Shown here: positions 35,079 through 45,600 of the stretch, piece after piece
Position numbering within the stretch: position 1 is the stretch's first letter
Layout of the letters: each line of letters opens with the position of its first letter
Source: Lachnospiraceae bacterium
GTDB taxonomy: Bacteria > Bacillota > Clostridia > Lachnospirales > Lachnospiraceae
Length of the DNA: 64,000 bases
Assembly (NCBI GenBank): GCA_024403235.1
Contig: JAKSSF010000009.1
Span: forward strand, 1-64,000
Reading direction: 5' to 3'
Position numbers and translations under genes: made by a program
The notes under the pieces: model-generated
Told to the model about the DNA's origin: nothing
Databases searched by the model: none
What the model saw: only the letters and a program-made list of their open reading frames with translations

Positions 35079-35585
35079 ATGGCTTTATTAAAAACATGGA
35101 GAGACATGGCATACTCTGAAACTGCCAATAAAGGGGATTTACAGAGATTATGGGCTGCCTATTTTGAACAGGAAAAAGAAATTTATGCTACACTTTTAAA
35201 AAATCCTGATGAAGTAGTAACAGGTACCGTAAAAGAGTTGGCTGAAAAATATGGGGTAGAAGTCTTGACTATGACAGGTTTCTTAGATGGTATCAATGAT
35301 AGCTTAAAAGAAGCCAATCCCATTGAAGAAATGGAAGAAGATACTGTAGTAAATTTAGGATTTGATAAAACCTTACTTTACAAAAACATGGTAGCAGCAG
35401 GTGCGGATTGGCTCTACAATTTGCCGGAATGGGAACCTATCTTTGATGAGGAGACCAGAAAGGCACTTTACAAAGAGCAGAAAGAATCTACCACTATCGT
35501 AAAAGAAGCAAAGATTTATCCCAATGATCCTTGTCCTTGTGGATCTGGTAAAAAATACAAAAAGTGTTGTGGTAAGAACAAATAA
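35079..35585 (+). CDS. SEC-C zinc-motif protein
   Basis: This 168-aa soluble protein ends in a SEC-C motif ([17 protein letters not shown]), the zinc-binding tail also found at the C-terminus of SecA, where it helps bind SecB or ribosomes. The remaining 140 residues are helical and acidic ([29 protein letters not shown] is its centre, shown here only as [10 protein letters not shown]). The family is widespread in Clostridia and its function is unknown. TGGAGGA precedes ATG 35079, and a terminator follows at once, so it is probably the last gene of the purA transcript. Confidence 0.75.
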   Translation: MALLKTWRDMAYSETANKGDLQRLWAAYFEQEKEIYATLLKNPDEVVTGTVKELAEKYGVEVLTMTGFLDGINDSLKEANPIEEMEEDTVVNLGFDKTLLYKNMVAAGADWLYNLPEWEPIFDEETRKALYKEQKESTTIVKEAKIYPNDPCPCGSGKKYKKCCGKNK

Positions 35586-35586
35586 T

Positions 35587-35615
35587 AAAAGAGCGGGTGA
35601 CCGCTCTTTTTCTTT
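35587..35615. terminator. Bidirectional terminator between SEC-C and vanZ-like genes
   Basis: GAGCGG (35591-35596) pairs with CCGCTC (35601-35606), extended by AAAA/TTTT, and followed by TTTTTCTTT. The A-rich left flank gives a T-rich exit on the minus strand, so it can end both converging genes. Confidence 0.85.
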
Positions 35616-35648
35616 GGAGAAATTGGAAAATTAAGTTTTGAAAATTTA

Positions 35649-36218
35649 CTATCTGTTTTCGGCCTCATAATTCTTTTTTAACTGTCGATAATGTTCCAGA
35701 GATAAACCTCTAAACACTGTTTTTCGACCGATGAAACAGATAATTTGTGCAACCAGTAATCCTGCAAAGCTACCTGCACTATCGATTTTTACATCTCGAA
35801 TAGAAGGACCTCTGCCCGCCACAAAGGATTGGTGATATTCGTCTAAGCCGGCAAAAGCCACACAGAAAATCATGCCAAGTAGTATGAGCCAAATGCCACG
35901 AATACGATACACATATAAGGGAAGAGCAATAGTCATGGCTAGTATAAAATATTCTGTCACATGGGCCATTTTCCGTACATAGGGATGTATTTGAATAATT
36001 AGCAATTCCAACATTTCGTTAGAATAGTGCTTTCCTGCTATTTTATTGTAGGCAAGAACCAGATAGTGGCTGACGGTGACACTTAAGTGGCCGGAACTGG
36101 TACCGTCCTGTGCGGAAAAAGAATAAATGATATACATCATACAAAGCGCCGGCACAAAGGACAAAGGTTTTAATAAATATCGTAATAACTTTTTAAAAAA
36201 TAATTTTGAAAATTTCAT
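35649..36218 (-). CDS. VanZ-family membrane protein
   Basis: This 189-aa protein has four to five membrane helices and the VanZ-like hallmarks YIIYSFSAQDG (residue 29 on), RKMAHVTEYFILA (near 80) and AGLDEYHQSFVAGRGPSIRDVKIDSAG in part near 120-145, with the conserved E, HQ and RD. VanZ gives low-level teicoplanin resistance in enterococci, but most members are of unknown function, and no van genes are nearby. GAAGAGA precedes its ATG (36216-36218). Minus strand, convergent with the SEC-C gene and divergent from the next. Confidence 0.88.
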   Translation of the reverse strand: MKFSKLFFKKLLRYLLKPLSFVPALCMMYIIYSFSAQDGTSSGHLSVTVSHYLVLAYNKIAGKHYSNEMLELLIIQIHPYVRKMAHVTEYFILAMTIALPLYVYRIRGIWLILLGMIFCVAFAGLDEYHQSFVAGRGPSIRDVKIDSAGSFAGLLVAQIICFIGRKTVFRGLSLEHYRQLKKNYEAENR

Positions 36219-36395
36219 GCTATATCTCTTCTTTCTTTAAAATATCTATAATCATATGTTTGGAACAGTTTTCTTGATTTTGTTTTCCAATCATACCATA
36301 GATTTCTTAAATTTTGTAGAAGGAAAGGTTTAAGAATTACTGTACTTTTTCGTGATTTTATGGTAATTTTAGTATAGTTTGGAGGTAGTGCGACA

Positions 36396-36857
36396 ATGAC
36401 AGAACAGATGAGTAATGGGGAGATAATTGCATACTATAAAGCGGACTTGGAACGCTTGGCAAGATACATTCCCTGGCTGCAAAAAATTGAAGGCACCGCA
36501 GTTTCCCAAAGCTATGGAGACAATGGTGTGGCAGACCATTCTATAAAATTTCCCGTGTATGACAGTACCTTGCTTAGTTTTGTCAGAGAAGCAGATAAAA
36601 GCTGTTTTATGAATCGTAATTACCCCTATATATATTCCTGGAATAGACTGAATGGAATGGAATCGGAGTTAACTTTGATTGAAAATGCTACCATTCGGGA
36701 TATGGAAAAGCTGGGCGGCATTTTATCCAGATATATTTTGGGCGGCAGAACAAAAGCAAAGCTTTGGTCTGACGGTGCTACCTATGGAATATATCTGGCA
36801 ATATTGGAAAAGGCTTTGGAATTGGTGGCTTTTTGGGAAGGCCAACCGATGGAGTAG
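36396..36857 (+). CDS. Conserved hypothetical protein
   Basis: I know this type as a small clostridial protein without assigned function. The 153-aa product begins with a helix (IIAYYKADLERLARYIPWL), then has YSWNRLNGMESELTLIENA and a highly patterned RDMEKLGGILSRYILGGRTKAKLWSDG, then a last helix (LAILEKALELVAFWEG). It is soluble, with no signal peptide. GGAGG lies 11 bases before ATG 36396. It is followed after 48 bases by a TetR gene and could be cotranscribed with it. Confidence 0.6.
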   Translation: MTEQMSNGEIIAYYKADLERLARYIPWLQKIEGTAVSQSYGDNGVADHSIKFPVYDSTLLSFVREADKSCFMNRNYPYIYSWNRLNGMESELTLIENATIRDMEKLGGILSRYILGGRTKAKLWSDGATYGIYLAILEKALELVAFWEGQPME

Positions 36858-36905
36858 TTTTAAGATAGAGATTTACGATTTGAGAAGAGGATTTGAAGAG
36901 GGGTT

Positions 36906-37493
36906 ATGGGTGAGAAATCAGAACAGAAAAAGGAATTGATTCTGGAAAAAGCAAGAGAAATCTTTGCACAAAAAGGCTTTAAGGATGTAACCATGAAGGA
37001 TATTGTAGATGCCTGCGAAATCAGTCGCGGTGGGTTATATCTATATTATGGTTCTACAGCAGAGGTGTTTTTAGATGTGCTTCAGGGCGAGATGGATCGG
37101 GAAGAGGATTCCATTGGGAAAAATGTGGGAAAACTTACCATGTCCGATATTTTACTTTTGTTTTTGAAGGAACAGAAGAAAGAAATTTTACGGAAGAAAA
37201 ATAGTCTGACCATTGCAGCTTATGAGTACTATTTTGAAAATAAACCACAAAAGAGTAAAGACAATCTTTTGAAAACCCAAATGGATATGGGGATAGAGGT
37301 GTTAGCCAAGATTTTGGAAGAGGGAGTAAACCGAGAAGAATTTTATTGTCCGGATCCAAAAGCAGCAGCAAGAAATATCATGTTCACCATGGAGGGTATG
37401 AAAGTAAGCGCCAAGACTATGGGAATCAGTGAAAAAACAGTAGATGAGGAGCTTTTGTATATTTTAGGCGGCCTTGTGATAGAAGAAGATTAA
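36906..37493 (+). CDS. TetR/AcrR-family transcriptional regulator
   Basis: This 195-aa protein has a typical TetR N-terminal helix-turn-helix: ILEKAREIFAQKGFKDVTMKDI then DACEISRGGLYLYYGS at residues about 12-60. The C-terminal 130 residues form the helical ligand-binding and dimer domain. GAGGGG is five bases before ATG 36906. TetR genes often control a neighbour, but purL downstream is not a usual target and no exporter is adjacent; the conserved gene upstream is a candidate. Ligand unknown. Confidence 0.85.
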   Translation: MGEKSEQKKELILEKAREIFAQKGFKDVTMKDIVDACEISRGGLYLYYGSTAEVFLDVLQGEMDREEDSIGKNVGKLTMSDILLLFLKEQKKEILRKKNSLTIAAYEYYFENKPQKSKDNLLKTQMDMGIEVLAKILEEGVNREEFYCPDPKAAARNIMFTMEGMKVSAKTMGISEKTVDEELLYILGGLVIEED

Positions 37494-37546
37494 AAAATAC
37501 TAGAAAGAAGACAATGCTTGGGAAAATCCTGAGAGAGAGGAAAAAA

Positions 37547-40500
37547 ATGGGTAACGTAAAACGTATCTACGTGGAGAAAAAAGAACCCTTTGCAGTAAAA
37601 GCAAGGGAATTAAAGGAGGAGATTGCAGGCTATCTGAATATTGACAGTGTGACTTCTGTAAGAGAATTCATTCGCTACGATGTAGAGAATCTTTCTGATG
37701 AAATATTTGAATTGGCTTGCAACCGTGTGTTTTCTGAACCACCGGTAGATATTTTGTATAGAGAAACGATTGACATTCCGGCAGATGGAAAAGTGTTTAG
37801 TGTGGAATTTTTACCGGGGCAATTTGACCAGAGAGCAGATTCCGCATTACAGTGTGTACAGTTTTTAAAGGAAGATGAAAATCCTATTATTAAAACTGCA
37901 GTTACCTATTTGATTCAGGGAAATCTTTCTGAGGAAGAATTAGAGAAAATCAAAAATTATTGTATTAATCCGGTAGATTCCAGAGAAACCGATATGGTAA
38001 AACCGGAAACTTTGGAGACTGTTTTTGCCACTCCTGAGGATGTAAAGATTTTTGATGGCTTCCGTGATATGGAAGATGCAGAATTTAGAGAATTATATCG
38101 TTCTTTAGGTCTTGCCATGACCTATAAGGATTTCTTACATATTCAAAATTATTTCAGGAAGGAAGAAGAAAGAGACCCTTCCATTACAGAAATTCGTGTA
38201 TTGGATACCTATTGGTCTGACCATTGCCGTCATACCACCTTCTCTACAGAATTAAAAAATGTAGAATTTGGAGAGGGTTACTACAGAACCCCTATTGAAA
38301 CCACTTATCAAAGCTATTTGGATACCAGAGAAGAGATTTTTGCAGGGCGCCATGACAAGTTTGTATGCTTGATGGATTTGGCTCTTATGGCAATGCGTAA
38401 GCTTCGTGCAGAAGGCAAGTTAGAGGATATGGAAGTATCTGATGAAATCAATGCTTGTTCCGTAGTGGTTCCTGTGGAAATGGACTACGGGGATGGTCCT
38501 GTGGAAGAAGAATGGTTGGTATTTTTCAAAAATGAGACCCACAACCATCCTACTGAAATAGAACCTTTTGGTGGTGCTGCAACCTGTCTTGGTGGCGCCA
38601 TTCGTGATCCCCTTTCCGGTCGTGGCTATGTATATCAGGCAATGCGTGTTACCGGTGCAGCAGATCCTACTGTTCCTGTAGCAGATACCTTAAAAGGAAA
38701 ATTATCTCAGAAAAAATTAGTCCGTGGTGCAGCCAGCGGATATTCTTCTTATGGGAATCAGATTGGTTTGGCTACCGGCTATGTAAAAGAAATTTATCAT
38801 CCCGATTATGTAGCAAAACGTATGGAAATCGGCGCTGTTATGGGTGCCGCTCCCAGAAAAAATGTAATGCGTAAAAATTCTGATCCGGGAGATATTATTA
38901 TTCTCTTAGGGGGCCGTACCGGTCGTGATGGCTGTGGCGGTGCAACCGGTTCTTCTAAGGTTCATACGGAAACCAGTATTGAAACCTGTGGAGCAGAAGT
39001 ACAAAAGGGAAATGCGCCTACAGAGCGTAAGATTCAGCGCTTATTCCGTCGGGAAGAAGTGAGCAAATTAATCAAAAAATGTAATGACTTTGGTGCCGGC
39101 GGTGTTTCCGTTGCCATTGGGGAATTGGCACCGGGCTTAATCGTAGATTTGGATAAGGTACCAAAAAAATATGCCGGCTTGGATGGTACAGAGCTTGCCA
39201 TTTCCGAATCTCAGGAGCGTATGGCAGTAGTAATCGATCCTGGCAAGGTAGAAGAATTCTTAGGCTACGCAGCAGAAGAAAATCTGGAAGCTGTAGAGGT
39301 TGCTGTGGTAACGGAAGATCCTAGATTGGTATTACAGTGGAGAGGGAAGGAAATTGTCAATATTTCCAGAGCATTCCTGGATACCAACGGGGCACACCAG
39401 GAAACCAATGTAAAGGTAGATATTCCATCCAATAAAAATAATTATTTTGAAAAATATGCCATTGAGGGCGTTGATCAGGCATTGGAAGAAGGGGATGCAA
39501 AGAAAGCATTCTTCACTGTATTGTCTGATTTGAATGTATGTTCTCAAAAAGGTCTGGTAGAGATGTTCGATGCTTCTATTGGAGCAGGCAGCGTTTATAT
39601 GCCTTATGGTGGGAAATATCAGTTAACAGAGACCCAGGCTATGGTAGCAAAGCTTCCGGTGTTAAAGGGAACTACAGATACTGTGACTATGATGAGTTAT
39701 GGTTTTGATCCTTATGTTTCAAAATGGAGTCCTTATCACGGCGCTATCTATGCCATTACGGAGTCTATGGCAAGAATTGTTGCAAACGGTGGTGATTTTA
39801 GTAAGATTCGTTTTACTTTCCAGGAATACTTCCGTCGTATGACAGAGGAACCTTCTCGTTGGAGTCAGCCTTTTGCTGCACTGTTAGGTGCTTTTGATGC
39901 GCAGATTGGATATGGCCTTCCTTCTATCGGTGGAAAAGACAGTATGTCCGGAACCTTCAATCAGATTGATGTTCCGCCTACTTTAGTTTCCTTCGCAGTG
40001 GATGTAGCAAAAGAAGGAAATATTGTTACTCCTGAGTTAAAGAAAGATGGCAATAAGTTGGTTCGTTTCTCTATTGAGAAGGATGACTACTATGTACCGG
40101 TTTATGCAAAGGTAATGCAGCTATATAAAGAAATTCAGCGCTTGATGGAAGAAAAAGTAATTGTATCTGCCTATGCCTTAGACAGTAAGGGTGTTGTTGC
40201 TGCAGCTGCAAAGATGGCCTTTGGTAATGCCATGGGTGTGACTTTCTCAGATGAGGTTGAATTAGAAGAATTATTTGAAAATGGTCTGGGCGATATTTTG
40301 GCAGAAGTAGATGCTGACAGAATGAACCAGATAGATTGTGAATACCAGTTGATTGGTACCGTAACCGATGCAAATCAGTTTGTATTTGGTAATGTGGTAG
40401 TAAACGGTGAGGATGCTTTGGCAACCTGGAAGAACACATTAGAAAAGGTATTCCCTACCAAGGCTGTGAAAGCAGTAGATGCAGTAGATAGTCCATTATA

Positions 40501-41341
40501 TAAAGCGGACAGTATCTATGTATGTAAGAATAAGATTGCAAAACCCCATGTATTTATTCCTGTATTCCCGGGAACCAACTGTGAATATGACAGTACCAAG
40601 GCCTTTGAGAGAGCCGGTGCAATTGTATCAACCAGAGTGTTCAAGAACCTTTCTGCAGAGGATATTCGCAGTTCTGTAGATGCCTTTGTGGAGGAAATTA
40701 ATCAGGCGCAGATTATTATGTTCCCCGGCGGTTTCTCTGCCGGTGATGAACCGGATGGTAGTGCAAAATTCTTTGCTACTGCATTCCAGAATGCAAAGAT
40801 TAAAGAAGCAGTAGAAAAACTGTTGCAGGAAAGAGACGGACTTTGCTTAGGTATCTGTAATGGTTTCCAGGCTTTGATTAAATTAGGGCTGGTGCCAAAG
40901 GGACAGATTGTTGGGCAGAATAGTGAAGCACCTACCTTGACTTACAACACCATTAACCGTCACATTTCCAAGATGGTATATACCAAAGTGGTTTCCAATA
41001 AATCTCCTTGGTTACAGTTGGCAGAACTGGGACAAACCTATGTAAATCCTGCTTCTCATGGTGAGGGCCGATTTGTTGCTACAAAGGAATGGCTGGATAA
41101 GCTGTTTGCCAATGGACAGGTTGCAACCCAATATGCAGATATTGACGGCAATGTTTCTATGGATGAAGAATGGAATGTCAACGGTTCTTATATGGCGATT
41201 GAAGGTATTACTTCTCCTGATGGTCGTTGTTTGGGTAAGATGGCTCATTCGGAAAGAAGAGACCGTAGCGTGGCGATGAACATTTACGGAGAACAGGATA
41301 TGAAGATTTTTGAATCCGGTGTGAAATATTTTAAAGACTAA
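37547..41341 (+). CDS. purL: Phosphoribosylformylglycinamidine synthase (single large form)
   Basis: This 1264-aa enzyme converts FGAR and glutamine to FGAM in purine synthesis. It is the fused form: synthetase halves plus a C-terminal glutaminase, not the split PurS/PurL/PurQ set of Bacilli. The synthetase has TYWSDHCRHTTF near residue 220, NETHNHPTEIEPFGGAAT near 330, and GIGGKDSMSGTF-like IGGKDSMSG near 805. The glutaminase from about 1000 has FIPVFPGTNCE, FPGGFSAGDE, LGICNGFQAL with the nucleophile cysteine, and PASHGEGRF. ATG 37547 follows GAGAGAGG; the in-frame ATG at 37514 lacks a site. Terminator downstream. Confidence 0.95.
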   Translation: MGNVKRIYVEKKEPFAVKARELKEEIAGYLNIDSVTSVREFIRYDVENLSDEIFELACNRVFSEPPVDILYRETIDIPADGKVFSVEFLPGQFDQRADSALQCVQFLKEDENPIIKTAVTYLIQGNLSEEELEKIKNYCINPVDSRETDMVKPETLETVFATPEDVKIFDGFRDMEDAEFRELYRSLGLAMTYKDFLHIQNYFRKEEERDPSITEIRVLDTYWSDHCRHTTFSTELKNVEFGEGYYRTPIETTYQSYLDTREEIFAGRHDKFVCLMDLALMAMRKLRAEGKLEDMEVSDEINACSVVVPVEMDYGDGPVEEEWLVFFKNETHNHPTEIEPFGGAATCLGGAIRDPLSGRGYVYQAMRVTGAADPTVPVADTLKGKLSQKKLVRGAASGYSSYGNQIGLATGYVKEIYHPDYVAKRMEIGAVMGAAPRKNVMRKNSDPGDIIILLGGRTGRDGCGGATGSSKVHTETSIETCGAEVQKGNAPTERKIQRLFRREEVSKLIKKCNDFGAGGVSVAIGELAPGLIVDLDKVPKKYAGLDGTELAISESQERMAVVIDPGKVEEFLGYAAEENLEAVEVAVVTEDPRLVLQWRGKEIVNISRAFLDTNGAHQETNVKVDIPSNKNNYFEKYAIEGVDQALEEGDAKKAFFTVLSDLNVCSQKGLVEMFDASIGAGSVYMPYGGKYQLTETQAMVAKLPVLKGTTDTVTMMSYGFDPYVSKWSPYHGAIYAITESMARIVANGGDFSKIRFTFQEYFRRMTEEPSRWSQPFAALLGAFDAQIGYGLPSIGGKDSMSGTFNQIDVPPTLVSFAVDVAKEGNIVTPELKKDGNKLVRFSIEKDDYYVPVYAKVMQLYKEIQRLMEEKVIVSAYALDSKGVVAAAAKMAFGNAMGVTFSDEVELEELFENGLGDILAEVDADRMNQIDCEYQLIGTVTDANQFVFGNVVVNGEDALATWKNTLEKVFPTKAVKAVDAVDSPLYKADSIYVCKNKIAKPHVFIPVFPGTNCEYDSTKAFERAGAIVSTRVFKNLSAEDIRSSVDAFVEEINQAQIIMFPGGFSAGDEPDGSAKFFATAFQNAKIKEAVEKLLQERDGLCLGICNGFQALIKLGLVPKGQIVGQNSEAPTLTYNTINRHISKMVYTKVVSNKSPWLQLAELGQTYVNPASHGEGRFVATKEWLDKLFANGQVATQYADIDGNVSMDEEWNVNGSYMAIEGITSPDGRCLGKMAHSERRDRSVAMNIYGEQDMKIFESGVKYFKD

Positions 41342-41345
41342 AAGC

Positions 41346-41378
41346 AAAGAGGCTTCCTTTTATGGGAAGTCTCTTTTT
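41346..41378 (+). terminator. Terminator after purL
   Basis: AAAGAGGCTTCC (41346-41357) pairs with GGGAAGTCTCTTT (one G-T) before TTTTT. The carA start is only 31 bases beyond, so a separate carA promoter must lie inside purL or carA depends on read-through. Confidence 0.8.
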
Positions 41379-41408
41379 CAGAAAACACATTTTGAAAGAG
41401 GTGACAGC

Positions 41409-42614
41409 ATGGAAACACAGAAAAAAGCGTTTTTGATTCTGGAAGATGGAACCGTATTCACAGGTATTTCCATTGGGGCAGACAAAGAAATTATCAGTGA
41501 GATCGTTTTTAATACCTCAATGGCTGGGTATTTGGAGGTTTTAACGGACCCTTCCTATGCAGGACAGGCTGTTTGTATGACCTATCCCTTGATTGGAAAT
41601 TATGGAATCTGCAGAGATGATTTTGAATCCAAAAGACCATGGCCGGATGGATTTATTGTGAGAGAACTCTCCAGAACCCACAGTAATTTTCGCTCCGAAA
41701 TGAGCATTCAGGATTTATTGGCAGAGTTTGATGTACCTGGAATTGCCGGCATTGATACCAGAGCTTTGACCAAGATTTTGCGAGAAAAGGGTACTATGAA
41801 TGGTATGATTACTACCAATTCCCAGTATCAATTAGAGGAAGTGCTTCCCAGACTGAAAGTCTATACCACCGGAAAGGTAGTAGAAAAAGTAAGCTGTAAA
41901 GAAAAGTGGCAATGGAAAGGCACCACAGATTTGGCAGAAAACGGTCCTTTATCAGGATCCGCCAGATTCTCAAAAGAGGCTTTTGAACGAGGCGAAAAAG
42001 AGTTGAAGCCATCTATGGTGAAATCCTTAAATGGAAAAGGGTACCACATTGCTTTAATGGATTTTGGGGCAAAGAGCAATATTCCAAGATCGTTGGCACA
42101 AAGAGGTTGTGATGTGACCATTTTCCCGGCCTGGACCAGTGCAGAAGAAATCTTAGCAAGTAATCCGGATGGCATTATGCTTAGTAACGGCCCTGGAGAT
42201 CCTAAGGAATGTACCGGAATCATAGAAGAAATTAAAAAATTGTATGCAAGTGATGTACCGATTTTTGCGATTTGTTTAGGACATCAGTTGATGGCACTGG
42301 CAAACGGAGCAGATACCCATCGATTGAAATATGGCCATCGTGGAGGCAATCATCCGGTCAAAGATTTGGAAACCGGTAGAGTGTACATTTCTTCCCAGAA
42401 TCATGGCTATGTGGTAGATACAGAACATTTAGATCCTGCAGTTGCAGTACCTGCGTTTGTAAATGTGAATGATGGTACCAATGAGGGACTTCGGTATATT
42501 GGAAAGAATATATTTACGGTGCAGTTCCACCCGGAAGCATGTCCCGGACCACAGGATTCCGGATATTTGTTTGATCGTTTTATTGCAATGATTGCTGAGG
42601 GCAAGAAGGCTTAA
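41409..42614 (+). CDS. carA: Carbamoyl-phosphate synthase small subunit
   Basis: This 401-aa subunit hydrolyses glutamine and sends ammonia to CarB. The N-terminal domain has VFNTSMAGYLEVLTDPSYAGQ. The class I glutaminase has LSNGPGDP, the nucleophile in FAICLGHQLMALA, and FHPEACPGPQDSGYLF with the catalytic histidine and glutamate. AAAGAGGTG precedes ATG 41409. carB follows 32 bases later; the product feeds pyrimidine and arginine synthesis. No arg or pyr genes are adjacent, so which pathway dominates is not visible. Confidence 0.96.
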   Translation: METQKKAFLILEDGTVFTGISIGADKEIISEIVFNTSMAGYLEVLTDPSYAGQAVCMTYPLIGNYGICRDDFESKRPWPDGFIVRELSRTHSNFRSEMSIQDLLAEFDVPGIAGIDTRALTKILREKGTMNGMITTNSQYQLEEVLPRLKVYTTGKVVEKVSCKEKWQWKGTTDLAENGPLSGSARFSKEAFERGEKELKPSMVKSLNGKGYHIALMDFGAKSNIPRSLAQRGCDVTIFPAWTSAEEILASNPDGIMLSNGPGDPKECTGIIEEIKKLYASDVPIFAICLGHQLMALANGADTHRLKYGHRGGNHPVKDLETGRVYISSQNHGYVVDTEHLDPAVAVPAFVNVNDGTNEGLRYIGKNIFTVQFHPEACPGPQDSGYLFDRFIAMIAEGKKA

Positions 42615-42646
42615 CCAGAATATCCCTCGAGGAAAGGAGACAGAAA

Positions 42647-45600
42647 ATGCCAAAAGATCCGAATGTGAAAAAAGTAATGGTAATCGGTTCCGGTCCTATT
42701 GTTATTGGACAGGCTGCAGAATTCGACTATGCCGGTACACAGGCTTGCCGTTCCTTAAAAGAAGAAGGAATGGAGGTGGTTTTAGTCAATTCTAATCCGG
42801 CAACCATTATGACAGATAAAGATATTGCAGATGCAGTGTATATCGAGCCCTTAACCGTAAAGGTTTTGGAATCTATTATTGAAAAGGAAAAACCGGATAG
42901 TATTTTACCTACCCTGGGTGGTCAGGCGGGATTAAATCTGGGTATGGAATTAGAAGAATCGGGCTTTTTGAAAAAACATGGAGTGACCTTACTTGGTACT
43001 ACAGCAGAAACCATCCGTAATGCGGAAGGTCGTCAGGAGTTTAAGGATTTGATGGAGCGAATCGGCGAACCCTGTGCAGCTTCTAAGGTAGTAGAGTCTG
43101 TAGAAGATGGTGTGGCCTTTACCAATACCATCGGCTATCCTGTAGTACTTCGTCCGGCCTATACCTTAGGCGGCTCCGGTGGGGGTATTGCCCATAATCA
43201 GATAGAGTTGGAGGAAATCCTGGAAAATGGTCTTCGTTTATCCCGTGTAGGGCAGGTTCTGGTAGAACGCTGTATTGCAGGATGGAAAGAAATTGAATAT
43301 GAAGTAATGCGAGATAGTGCAGGCAACTGTATTACCGTTTGTAATATGGAAAACATTGATCCTGTTGGAGTTCATACAGGAGACAGTATTGTTGTAGCAC
43401 CTTCCCAAACCTTAAGTGACAAAGAGTATCAGATGCTTCGTAGCTCTGCATTAAATATTATCAATGAGCTGAAAATTACCGGTGGTTGTAATGTGCAGTT
43501 TGCACTTCACCCCACCAGTTTTGAATATTGTGTTATCGAGGTAAATCCTCGTGTTAGCCGTTCCTCTGCTTTGGCAAGTAAAGCAACCGGCTATCCTATC
43601 GCAAAGGTAGCGGCAAAGATTGCCTTGGGATATACCTTGGACGAAATTAAAAATGCTATTACCGGAAAAACCTATGCCAGCTTTGAGCCGGCCTTAGATT
43701 ATTGTGTTGTAAAAATGCCCAGATTGCCTTTTGATAAATTTATTACGGCAAAGCGTACCTTAACCACACAGATGAAGGCTACAGGCGAAGTTATGAGTAT
43801 TGCTCACAACTTTGAAGGGGCTATGATGAAAGCAATTCGTTCCTTGGAGCAGCATGTAGATTGCTTGCGTAGTTACGATTTTACTTCTCTTTCCAAAGAG
43901 GATTTGTTAGAACGCTTAAAGCTAGTGGATGACCAGAGAATTTGGGTTATTGCGGAAGCCATTCGTAAGGGCATTTCTCAAAAAGAAATCCATGATATTA
44001 CTATGGTGGATGAATGGTTTATTGATAAATTAGCCATTTTAACAGAAATGGAAACTCGTCTGGAAACAGAAGAATTGACGGTAGATCTTTTGACCGAGGC
44101 AAAACGAATCGAATTCCCGGACAATGTGATAGCCCGTCTCAGTGGAAAAACAGAAGAAGAAATTCGTGCTCTTCGCTATGAAAATCATATTCTGGCCAGA
44201 TTTAAGATGGTAGATACCTGTGCCGCAGAATTTTCTGCTTCTACCCCCTATTACTATTCTGTATTTGAGGGAGAGAATGAAGCAGAGGCAACTCATCCGG
44301 AAAAGAAAGTACTGGTACTTGGTTCCGGACCAATCCGAATTGGACAGGGTATCGAATTTGACTATTGTTCTGTACATGCCACCTGGGCCTTTAAGAAGAT
44401 GGGCTATGAAACGGTTATCGTCAATAATAACCCGGAAACTGTAAGTACAGACTTTGACATTGCAGATAAATTGTATTTTGAACCACTTACACCGGAAGAT
44501 GTTCGTAACATTGTAGATCAGGAAAAACCGGACGGAGCAGTGGTACAGTTTGGCGGACAGACAGCTATTAAGCTAACAGAAAGCCTGATGGAAATGGGCG
44601 TGCCTATTTTAGGTACCAGTGCAGAAAATGTAGACGCAGCAGAAGATAGAGAACTATTTGATGCCATATTAGAGCAGTGCGAAATTCCAAGACCTTCCGG
44701 TGGAACCGTATATACGGCAGAAGAAGCCAAAGCAGTAGCCAATAAGTTAGGCTACCCGGTATTGGTTCGTCCTTCTTATGTATTGGGGGGCCAGGGGATG
44801 CAGATTGCTTTGTCGGATAAAGAAGTAGAAGAGTTTATGGAAATTATCAATCGAATTGCCCAGGATCATCCTATTTTGGTAGACAAGTATTTGATGGGTA
44901 AGGAAATTGAGGTAGATGCGGTTTGTGATGGCACAGATATTTTGATTCCCGGTATTATGGAGCATATTGAGCGTGCCGGTGTTCATTCAGGCGACAGTAT
45001 TTCTGTATATCCGGCGCAGACCATTAGTACCCATGTAAAAGAAACCATTGCAGAATATACCAGACGTTTGGCAAAGGCTCTACATGTCATTGGTATGATT
45101 AATATTCAGTTTATTGCGGTAGGAGAGGATGTGTATGTTATCGAAGTAAATCCACGCTCCAGCCGTACCGTTCCCTATATCAGCAAGGTAACAGGTATTC
45201 CTATTGTGGATTTGGCTACCCAGGTGATTGTAGGAAAGACCATAAAAGAGTTAGGCTATGAGCCTGGCTTACAGTCAGAGGCAGACTATATCGCCATTAA
45301 AATGCCTGTATTCTCCTTTGAAAAGATTCGTGGGGCAGAAATTAGCCTTGGACCGGAAATGAAGTCCACAGGAGAATGTTTGGGCATCGGAAGCACCTTC
45401 CATGAGGCCCTTTATAAAGCCTTCCTGGGAGCAGGATTTGACCTGCCAAAACACAAGCAGATGATTGTGACAGTTAAGGATGCGGATAAAGGAGAAGCTA
45501 TTCAAATCGCCAAGCGCTTTGAGAAACTGGGATATATTATCTATGCCACCAGAAGTACTGCAGCGGCACTCAAAGAAGCCGGTGTAAAGGCCAGAAAGGT

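Noticed and set aside
35649-36218. Glycopeptide resistance from the VanZ-like gene
   Set aside because: VanZ-like proteins are common and mostly uncharacterised; no other van genes are near.
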